Below, one piece after another: positions 25,477-36,100 of a DNA stretch of 64,000 nt (the first letter of the stretch is position 1; every line of letters begins with the position of its first letter). Below the pieces are notes generated by a model. It saw only the letters and a program-made list of their open reading frames with translations. It made no database searches and had not been told where the DNA came from. The stretch spans positions 1,458,761 through 1,522,760 of the forward strand of contig NMRA01000009.1 of NCBI GenBank assembly GCA_002633005.1, given 5' to 3'. This DNA comes from Phoronis australis. Lineage: Eukaryota > Phoronida > Phoronidae. The position numbers and the translations under genes were made by a program.

Positions 25477-26972
25477 TTTCCCGCCAAAATGTAATCTCAC
25501 TAGTGAGATAACTAAATGGGTTATTACACGGTTGTATTTGCCATTTGGGGCTAGTATTGTGGTATAAAATGATTTATTCTAAATATCCTATAAGCAGTAT
25601 ACTGGAAAGTACTGTTTGTAACGTACTGTTTGTATCAGCACTGCATGTTCATTGCAAGCTAACACCAGCGTAGAACACTGGAGAGTGAGCTTATAAAAGT
25701 GGTAGGGTTACTGAGCAGATGTCAAGGTGGACTTAAAATTAACTGAAAATAGCTTTTAGGGGACCAATCTGTGCCCTTGTTGGGAGTCTCAGTCACTCCA
25801 CTTCATTTCTATGACTAATTATGAGCCATAATAGGTCGGAGCCGTTTTGTCTCGAGGTAATAGTCTAACAATGACAATCTAACTTGTAGTGACGGATTTC
25901 AATGTCAACCAATCATTTTTGTTTCTGTAATAAAGGCTACTGGCTATAGGCCCATAATACTAAAATAACATTTAGATATTCATGAACAGAACAAGTTCTC
26001 ACAAACTTGAAAGGCTGAGAAAACTATTAATAAAGATTACCAAGTTGTTCACTATCATTATGTTGCCATCAGTGTAATGAATTTAAATAGGACAAGGTGC
26101 TTACAGTAATACAGGTACCTTTCTCTAAGTTTAGTGTCCCAATAATTTGGCATCAGCCCCTCTTGATTACAAAATGACATGGGGGGTTAACACCAGTAGG
26201 TGACAAAAGGTCATGACCCACACGGGTGTAAGCCAATAGCATTGCTTGAAATACAGAATTGTACTAGGAAAACAGAGCCAGCTTGCGGCGCACCCACGTG
26301 AGTTGCGTATTCAACACAGGTTTTTCACTAGCAATAAGTAAAGGCTCCAATATAATCATCAATCTGTGAGTGTCCTGTTCAATATATTGAATTATTGTGT
26401 TATCAATTTTACAGCCATGGCACTATTAAAACGGTCCTTTATCATGCCACTCTGCAAGTGCATGGACAGGTGCCTGGAAAGAGAACATACCGTGTGGCTA
26501 TTACATTCATTCAAAAGACAAGTGAAGTCATAAACAACATTACATCTAACAAATGTTCCCAATTTGTGGCAGTCTTCTACAGATGAGTGTTAAATATACA
26601 AAGGGTTTGCCTACACGTGAAAATCGTCAACTGACAGCTCTGTGTGAAAAGAAAATGGTATTTGTTTTCAATAATGTTGGGAAAGAAGGGGTACACTGTC
26701 AAGCAGTAGTGAGCTGTCGGTTCTTATGAAGCCCTTTAATCATCACCAATTTGACTAAGAAACAGCTTCATAATAGTGAGTTGTAAAAGTTGATTTTTTC
26801 ATTGGTAGACGGCTTCATTGTTGCCTCAGTGTTAAGAACTGGTTCCCTTCTTGATAAAGACCACTATTACTGGGCATATTTTCATGTGACAGCCAGTTGG
26901 TGTTGAGAAACAAATCTGTTGCATTGCTTAATTTTCATTATGGTGTTCATCTATTTTGTTTTTAACTTACAG
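25477..26972. other. Upstream region of the calcium sensor coding exons
   Basis: No coding exon seen. The end of the stretch (26951-26972) is a pyrimidine-rich tract followed by TTACAG, a good 3' splice site. The upstream part is therefore probably an intron within the 5' UTR. The partner non-coding exon is not identifiable. Confidence 0.45.
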
Positions 26973-27019
26973 ATAGAAGCACCAACAAAGCTCAAGTACA
27001 TAGCATATAACCTGTAACC
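26973..27019 (+). other. 5' UTR part of the first coding exon
   Basis: This 47-nt segment lies between the splice acceptor at 26971-26972 and the ATG at 27020. The context ACCATGG is a strong translation start. The start choice is fixed by the myristoylation motif directly after it. Confidence 0.6.
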
Positions 27020-27127
27020 ATGGGTGGGAAAGGCTCTAAGAAACTGAAGACGGAAGACATGACCTTTCTTCTGAACAACACCAACTTCAGTAAACACCAG
27101 ATTAAACAGTGGTATAAGGGCTTTATT
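27020..27127 (+). CDS. Calcium sensor coding exon 1 (residues 1-36)
   Basis: The exon encodes the myristoylation site and the N-terminal helix up to KGFI, then a perfect donor GTAAGT at 27128. Phase 0. Confidence 0.93.
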
Positions 27128-30100
27128 GTAAGTGTGACTCGTTGTTTAGTATAATTTTTGTCCAATTGTAGTATCACATTCGATATATGTGAAAGATCAC
27201 ATGAACAGTGAAAACTTCAGTGATGACGAGAGGCATTTCAAAAGAAGACTGCCAATATAGATTTTCCTATTGGCGGTAATGGTTGCAAAGGAATCTTTTT
27301 TGTAGATATTTATGTTTGCCAAGGGTGGTAGGAGTCATGCCACGCATTTGGCAAGGAATCAAAGATTATTGTCGGTGAAGACAGGCAAAAAAATTGCACC
27401 TTATGTTGTCTTGCATCATAATATTTTGGGCGTGGAGGGGGTAACTAGTTTGTGTAGTGGGTTTGAATTTTGCAGGTGGTAGTAAATCATCATAGTGGGT
27501 GATGTTCACACACAATAGCCCTTTTGAAATTTATTTATTTACTGTAATATTTGAAAGGAAGGTGGCCTTTTCAGTGTCAGCACTACTTTCCAAGAGAGCC
27601 CGACAAAGGAAAGTGCCGTGCAAGATCAGTGAAAGTAGTTCTTTGTGAATCCTGTATTATAAAACTGGGGTTAACACTCAGATTAATGAGGAGTTGATTA
27701 GTCTTGTACCAAATCAAAAGACATCGCCTGGAAACCTGCACTGTTAATTCACACTTTTTGACTGGTCGCAGTGCTATGGAAAACTTTTCCAGATTCAAGA
27801 AAAAAATATTGCTAAAATTGTCATTTTCCAGTTTTCAAAAGCTCACTATATTATTAAAAATGGTCAAAATTTATTATTTGTTTATTGGTGTCACTCACTT
27901 GTACAATATAAGTTGTCCAAATACTGAAGTAAAATTTTCTTCCTGTTAACTTATTGTTTAACGTGTCATAAAAGTAAAATTTCACTCTTCCGCCATATTG
28001 GATGCTAATTTGAAGAAACTTCGTTAATCGTGCTATTTATCATCTAAAGGGCATCACATAATGGTTGCAGTAATTTTCTGAAATGTTTGAGAAGTATTTG
28101 TAGTAACTAAATGATCTGTTTCTTTCCTGTAATGACGATGTACAGCACAAGCCAAAAGTATTCAAACAAAATGACCTGAGTTTCCCATTATTGCGACTAG
28201 GCGAAAGTCCAATTCATCATCAAAATAATCTCCGTTGATGACTGACAATGAAGGCGAATGAACAGGACAGTTATTAACGTGGCTAAGGCACTCTGTAATT
28301 AGAATATCACAGCCTCATAGTAATTTTTGCTGTTCACAGAATTAGCCGTCTTGGTGGGGAAAACAGTATTCTGTCTGATTACTTGCGTTTTGTACTATAG
28401 CCATCCTTGACAATGGCACCACTGTTCTTCAGGATGACACTACTGAATAACTCAAAACTAGAACTCTGTCATCCTGAAACCTGGCTTAAATTTATTGTCA
28501 TCAATCTAAATGAGTGTATTAATTATGGTAATTCTTCACAAGTGAAATTCTATTTTGTCAAATTTCTCCACAAAAGAAAAGATTTAGAGCATTTTAGACT
28601 TTATTAATGCAAAAACGTTTATTTCAGTTAAATTTTAGAACACTAGAACATATTTCTATCACACAAGTCTACTTAGTTGCGGAGTGATTTGTCATTGGTC
28701 ATTCCAAGCCCTGATTTGATAAAGTTTCCATTGTTTGTAACAAGGTAATCAGCCTTTGAAAAATGGATAATGACAATTTCGGGAAATATTTTTATGCAAA
28801 GTAAGTGTAGAAATACCATAAATGGGTAAGTTAATGCCTGTGTGAATGCTTGAGTAAGCATCTACAGCTTTTTTGCCTAAGTTTGAGNACCTGGCTGAAA
28901 TTTATTGTCATCAATCTAAATGAGTGTATTAATTATGGTAATTCTTCACAAGTGAAATTCTATTTTGTCAAATTTCTCCACAAAAGAAAAGATTTAGAGC
29001 ATTTTAGCCTATTACCACATAGTGTTTAGTGTGAAGATATCATAAAGTAACATTTGACGGGGCTTCGAATTTTCCTATTGTAAGAGGATTTTCTCTTTTT
29101 TGGTTTCGATTTCCTCTTATTTGATTTCCAGTTTCCTCTTTTTACTTCTCTTGTCATCATTAAGTTAGACTTTATTAATGCAAAAACGTTTATTTCAGTT
29201 AAATTTTAGAACACTAGAACATATTTCTATCACACAAGTCTACTTAGTTGCGGAGTGATTTGTCATTGGTCATTCCAAGCCCTGATTTGATAAAGTTTCC
29301 ATTGTTTGTAACAAGGTAATCAGCCTTTGAAAAATGGATAATGACAATTTCGGGAAATATTTTTATGCAAAGTAAGTGTAGAAATACCATAAATGGGTAA
29401 GTTAATGCCTGTGTGAATGCTTGAGTAAGCATCTACAGCTTTTTTGCCTAAGTTTGAGTGATAGGCTATGTTGGAGAGGCTTGTGTTTGATTATCTGTTA
29501 AATGACCGGTCTGTAAAATCTGCTCTGTTTTTGTTTTTCCAGAAAGATTGTCCTACAGGATTACTTAGCCAAAAGAAGTTTTTGGAAGTGTACGCAGAGT
29601 TTTTTCCATCGGGCAATGCAGAGAAATTTTGCTCCCACGTTTTCCGTACATTTGACACTGATGGTGGAGGTACCATTGATTTTAAGGAGTTCCTCATGGC
29701 CATTAACATAACATCGTCAGGAAAGGCAGAAGACAAGCTGCAGTGGGCTTTTAATATGTATGATATAGATGGAAATGGTACAATAGAAAAGAAAGAGATG
29801 GTGGAAATCATTAAAGTAAGTATGGTGTTTACCCACCACTTGAAATTTGGAACGTTTGGGGGCTATCGGCTATGAGGAAGTATTTTTCTCCAAGTCTGTT
29901 TAGGCCTTTGTCCAGGTGGGAAGCTAATTTCGAATGAAAGCCACTGCTTAACAAACAATGGCAACAACAGTGATATTCAAAATATTATTTAGCAGCCAGA
30001 AGAAGTTCATGCAAGCTTTTGTGAATAACTTTAGCATCGTCGCAACAGAAAACTGATAGTTTCATCAATACACATATTCATAATCTTATTTAATAACTCA

Positions 30101-33100
30101 TTCGAATTACCTGGGTCATGAGGTGTTTAAATCACTTTGTTTTTTTTTTCTGTGGAAACGGTGCGTTGCACATTGTATAAGTTGAAGCAATAACAGATGA
30201 CGTATATGGTGCATTTCACGGTATTTGTGCCTTGGACGTAGAATTTTAAAAGCTCCAGCTCAATATTGAAAATTTTTCATGTAATCAATTGATCAGATTT
30301 TATGGAATTGTATCAGTTCATTCAATATAGAATGCACTTAGTGGTTTTATTGTCATGTCTGTGCAAAAATTGTCTAAATTACTGTTGCAGACATGATGTC
30401 TGGTTTTAGATGTAAAAATTTTAAAAGATGACTACTGGTGTCATGATTTATATTTTTTACAATTCTGTTTTTTCACCTGGATGAATAATTATATTATACA
30501 TTGCCTGTCATCATGTTTTTTTAAATTATTGCAAGCATCTGTTGAGTTTTTCCAAAGAAACACATTAACAACATATCTTGCTTTTATTTAAGTAAGAAAA
30601 AATAAAATTCAAGAAGTAGTTTACAAGTTATTCTAATTAGATAAAATAATTAACATTTGTCTCATTCGCAGCGGATGAAGGGACAATTTAAGTTTTTGGA
30701 AATAGAACGTTCTTCAATTTGGTAATTTTTCAGATTCTCTTTCCTTTACTAGAGACTATTTAAAATTAGAGCTTGTTATCAAAGTATTTAGAAAAATAAA
30801 TTAATTAAGTCCAAATAAAATATGTCTCGTCCGCAACAAAATGGCCGCCTAATGGCCAGGAATTAAGCACTGTAATCTAATTTTGCACATTAATAATTCA
30901 AATTAATGGTTTACTTTTAAGCTTTGTTGTTTGCTTTATATTTTTTTGCTGTTTAAACCTTTTTACATGTTTATATCAGCAATAATAATCAGTTTTAAGT
31001 TCTTCAATGGGAACTAAATGTACAGTAGTTGATGTATTGTACTGATCTTGGACTGTAACAACTTCTTTATACGTGCCTGCAGAAACATGGTCACTGGAGG
31101 ACATTAAATACATTTCTATGCGTCCACATATTTATATGTGAGCGCATATTGGCGTCATCTCTGTCTTGGTGTTCGGCGTCCGCGACTGTATCTCCTAAAT
31201 CCCTTGCAGGATCTTTTTGAAATTTGGCAGGTGTGTTCTTTTGTGGCTGACAACAGACAATGACTAGTTTCGGACCTACCTGAATACTGCTGTGCCCCCT
31301 AGTGGCATTTTTTTTTACGCTTCCCTCTGTATCTTTTGTGTACTTTGATTTTCATGAAATTTACCAAAGAGGTTTCTATTAAGAAGATTATGACGCCCTT
31401 CCGTTTTTGAATGAATTTGACATACTCTTCTTCCTATCTGCCAAACCGTATAAAGGATCATTATGAAAATTGGTAGATGTGTTTCTGAAGACCACGGCTG
31501 ACACTGATATTTGGACGAGTTCGACTATTGTGGCAACCCCTAGTGGCAATTTTTGTTTCTGTTTTCCGTTGACGGTTGTATCTCCTTAACTTTTTGTGAA
31601 ATTCGGCAGATATGTTCCTATGGAGACAGTAAGGGATGGTGATGAGTTTCAGACCAGTCCAACTACAAGTGTGGCCCCCCTAGTGACAGTTTTATTTTTA
31701 TTTTTATGTTTGCCTCTGTATCTTCTGAGTTCTTTGATGGATTTTCATGAATTTCAGCAAATAGGTTTCTACTAAAAAGACGCCTTCCTGTTTTCAGATG
31801 GATTTGATGTATTCTGCACCCACTGGTGGCGATTTAAAACATTTTTGAGTATTTTTGAGGTCCCCCTTCCTATCCGACAAACCGGTCAAAGGATCATTAT
31901 TATGCGCCCACATAGTTATATGTGGACGCATTATGCCGTCATCTGTGTCCGTCCAGGCGGCATCCGTCCAGCGTCCGTCCGGCGTCCGGCATCCGCTGCT
32001 CTATCTCCAAAACCAATTGACGTATGTTCAGGAAATTTTGCACGTGTGTTCCTTTCATGGATGGGACGGCACGAGTGAACTTTCAGGTGGATGCGACTAC
32101 CGGTGTGCCCCCTTGTGGCCATTTTTACTGTTTTCAAGTCTGTTTTTTGACGTCCACCTCTCTATCAACCAAACCGCTTTAAGCACGATTGTGAAAATTG
32201 GCATGTATGTTATTACTATGAAGAGGACAGTTGACGTTGATTTTTCGACGACTTCAATTACTATGGCGCCTCCTAGTGGTAGTTTTGTTTATTTTGCACC
32301 TATGGTTATGTCTCCTAAACCGTTTGCAGCATCTTTACTAAATTTAGTTAGTGAATTTATATGATGTTGAAAATGGACGACGACGACTTTCAGACAGACC
32401 TGACTACTGGTGTGCCACCTAGTGGCAATTTCATTTTTTTTACGTTTACCTTTTTATCATCAAAGGTCCTCAACGTAATTTCATAAAATTTTGCATTTAG
32501 GCTTCTGTTAGTGAGGTGACACTATCCTTCTTGTTTTCAGATGGATTCGATCTAGTTTGTGCCACCTAGTGGCCATTTTTACTGTTCATGGCGTCCACCC
32601 CTCTATCAACCAAACCGCTTTCAGGATAATTGTGAAAATTAGCATGTATGTTTTTACTATGAGGTGGACAGCTGAGGATGATTTTCCGTTGACTTTGACT
32701 ACTGTGGCACCTCCTAGTGGCAGTTTCTTTTTTTGCGCCTGTGGCTGTATCACGTAAACTGTTTGCAGGGTCTTTACTAAATTTAAGAAGTATGTTTATA
32801 TGATTTTGACAACGGACAATGGTGATTTGCCTTTTGGTGATAATTTTAGTTTTACGTTTACCTCTGTATCTTCAAAGGTTTTCATAAAATATTGAATACG
32901 GGCATCTATTGGTGATATGACACCATCCTCTCGTTTTCTGATGGAATCAAGGTACTTTGTGCCAGCTAGTAGCCATTTTTCCCCTTTTCGAGTCTGTTTT
33001 TTGGCGTCTACCTCTCTATCAACCAAATCATTCTAAGGATGGTTTTGAAAATTGGCGTATATGTGCTCAGTATGAAGAAGACGGTTGATGATGATGAGTT

Positions 33101-36100
33101 AAACTGCTCTGGCGCCACGTAGTGGTAGTTTTGTTTTGTGGCCATAGCTGTAGCTCCTTAACCCTCTGCAAGATCTTTATTAACTTTTGTAATAAGTGTA
33201 TTTATATGAAGCTACCAATAGGCAATGATGACTTTCAGGCGGATCAAGTGAACACTGTGCCCCCTAGTGGCATTTTCATTTTATTCCCTTTTCCTTTGTT
33301 TCTCTGAAGTTCCATGACGGATTTCTATGAAATTTAGTGTATCGCTTCCTATTAAAGAAGCAATGACATGTTCCCGTTTTCGGATGGATTGTATGTTTTT
33401 GCGCCATCTAGTGGCCATTTTTATCACACAAATAAGCAACCCTAAAAGCACACCATTTGCGATGCATTTGTGGGTACATTTCAACGCTCTGCGTTGCTCT
33501 TGTGAAAATTGGCAGATGATTTTCTGGTGATAAGAGGGCATATATATTTTCGGACCGGCTTGACTATTGTGGCAACCCCTATTGGTAATTTTTTGGGGGT
33601 TTTGCATCCACAGGTGTATCTCCTTAACTCTTTGGAGGGTCTTTGTGAAATATGGTAGATATGTTCCTATGGAGATGATAACAGATAACGACGGTTTGCT
33701 GATCAATTTGACTACAGGTGTGCCTCCTAATTCCAGTTTTAGACTTTTCCTGTTTGCCTCTGTATCTTTGGAGTTCATACATGAATTTTTCTGAAATTTG
33801 ACCAATAGGTTTCTTTTAAGGTGGCAACTATGCCTTTCCGTTTTTGGACTGATTCGTTGTTTTGGACCACCTAGTGGTCATTTACATCATTTAAATTCAT
33901 TTTTAGTGTTTGTCTCTTTATCTGTCAAACTGCTCTAAGGATCATCAGGAATCACAATGGTTGTGTTTCTGATGAGAAGACCATGGCTGACATTTATTTT
34001 TAAATGAATGTGTCAACTATGGCGACCCCTAGTGCTGACCTTGTATTTTTTCGAGCGTGCATGATGTTTGTGAACCTTTGCGTGTTTTCCTATAGACCCA
34101 ATTCACGCGGCAGACATTAAATCCAATTCGAGGCTCACTGCGATAAACAAAGCCGAAGTTAACATTGCGTGAGTTAAATGGCCGGTCTTTTGAGTCCAAC
34201 CTGGATATTAAATCTTAACCACAGACAAAAATATTAAAGAACAAGTCAGTGCACCAAAGAGTTGTCTGACGAAAGGATATAAGCTTTTTTCGGAAAACTA
34301 GGTTCAAAACATGAAAAGTAAATATGACCAAATTGTGGCGATCGACGTGTTACGGCTAGGTATTATGTTGAATGCAGGGTTAAGTTTCTTCTTGTAAATT
34401 GTTGATAAAAATGCTAATTTCTAAACGAACCAGTTTGTCTGCTCTTATTGTTGACGAGTTGATGAAATATTCGACAGCATTTTGCTGTCATGTGCATCTG
34501 GTTTAATTTGTTATTCAAGAATATTAACATCAGGCATAGCCTAGGTCCTGGTGAGGTAGGGACTACCGGGACTAACAATTGATTTGTCATTGATCTGAAA
34601 TAATAATTGATGTTATTAAATATATTTTTATTAAAATAAAAAACCTGGCTCGTAATTGAAAATAAAAATTATTTGACCATCAATTCTGCTTTCTTGGTTT
34701 TAATAATTCTTACGTCTATTGCATGTGTTAGGTTTCAAATACCAATCTGTACCAAGTTGAATTTTAAAATTAAAGCACGTACCTAATTCGTTTGTCTAAA
34801 GCATAATCTCGTTTTAGAGCTCAATTTCAGTTAACTGGACAAAGCAAGCAAGCACAGTTATCATGTTTCTTCAGGGGCCTTGTGCATTCATTCGAGGGGA
34901 AAGATGCCTGTGCCTTCAAGAGGGGGATTTTTTCACCGAGTGACTGGAAAAATCTAGCTACCGATCACCATCAATAGGACCCCGCCCTGTTGCAAGCTCT
35001 CATAGGCTATGTCTCAAATAACATTTTGTGCTCTTTCAAATTGTCACCTGTGTGGTTACACTCCAGCTGATTTGAACTTCGAAGAGAAATTTCCAATCAC
35101 TTTTTTAGGCCTCGTGGGGGAATTTCGCGTGATTTTTTAATATTCTTTAGAGGGGAATAGAGCCGATAGTCGGCCCCAAACTCGAGGGATTGAGGGCCTT
35201 GTCCTTTTTGGAAAGAAAAATGCATCATGAAAACACACTGAGCAGGGGCGGATACAGGATTTTTTGTTAGGGGGCCCGGGGCATAGTATTAACCAGAATT
35301 TTGCTCATCAGACATTCGCACCCCTCAAGTACCAAATGGAATCTGAGATAGTTTTAGGGGGGTCCATGGCTCTCTTGGTCCCCCTCTAAATCCGCCACTG
35401 CTGAGCCTGGCTTGCCAAAGATTCTCCAGTCATTACTTGGCAACAAGATGCTATCAAATATGATTTAACTTTTCGAAAAACATTTGTAAACTTTTCACAG
35501 ACATATTTTCTTTCATCGCGGCGTATGGCAACGACCCAATGCTTCCGCATCTCAGCATCCTTAACCAGAGATTGTAAAACAGACAGTTGAATGTCCGTAT
35601 TTTTCCTAGTGCTTCGAGCAACGCGGAATACAGCTATCGTAGTGAGCCTCGTTTTGGAACTCGCCTCCTGTCGGCGTGAATTAGGTCTATAGATGTGACA
35701 ATGACTGCCCATGACTTTTTTGACTGCTGCTATTCCTCCCCTCCCCGTTGCAATTTATTTTTTATTTGCCTATCTACATCTTCTGAATTCCTAGGTGTTT
35801 TTTCTTGAACTTTGGCAAACAAATTTCTATTGTGCAGATGACAGCATCTTTCCAATTTATGGTGGATTTGACATATTCTGCGCCATCTAGTGGCCATGTC
35901 AATTATTTTTTAGTTTTCTTTTTTGTCGCCTTGCTCTGTATCTACCAAACCGCTCAGGGGATCGTTATGAAAATTGGCAGATGTGTTCCTGCAGACACGA
36001 GCATGACTGGCATAAATTTCCAGATGGGTCCAACTACTGTGGTGCCCCCTAGTGATATTATTTTCGCATCTGTGGCTGTTTCTCTCTACTAAACCCATTG

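Larger units (their letters stand above)
31118..34090 (+). repeat. Main satellite array, ~147-bp subunits with a CTCF-like motif
   Basis: About 20 diverged subunits alternate in three types. Type A runs from TATCTCCTAAACC..TTGCAGGATCTTT to GTGCCCCCTAGTGGCA. Type B runs from CCTCTGTATCTTC..GATTTTCATGAAATTT to GCGCCACCTAGTGGCC. Type C runs from TCTATCAACCAAACCGCT..GAAAATTGGCATGT to GGCGCCTCCTAGTGGCAG. CCTAGTGG-type cores at 32272, 32418, 32565 and 32713 are 146, 147 and 148 bp apart. Cores at 33118, 33263 and 33407 are 145 and 144 apart. Some units are shortened. Long open frames such as 33281-33805 (-) are repeat-driven and not genes. Confidence 0.9.

Noticed and set aside
28673-29432. Two identical 62-residue minus-strand frames as a duplicated gene
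   Set aside because: They are one intron sequence present twice through an assembly join, without domain or splice support.
29468-29875. 135-residue single-exon EF-hand gene
   Set aside because: The ATG at 29468 lies in intron 1 before a good acceptor, and the end reads past a perfect GTAAGT. It is exon 2 of the calcium sensor.
33281-33805. 174-residue minus-strand open frame
   Set aside because: Lies wholly in the satellite array; the residues follow the repeat and no domain is visible.
31118-34090. CRISPR-like array
   Set aside because: Subunits are long, diverged along their whole length and have no unique spacers between identical repeats. The genome is eukaryotic.
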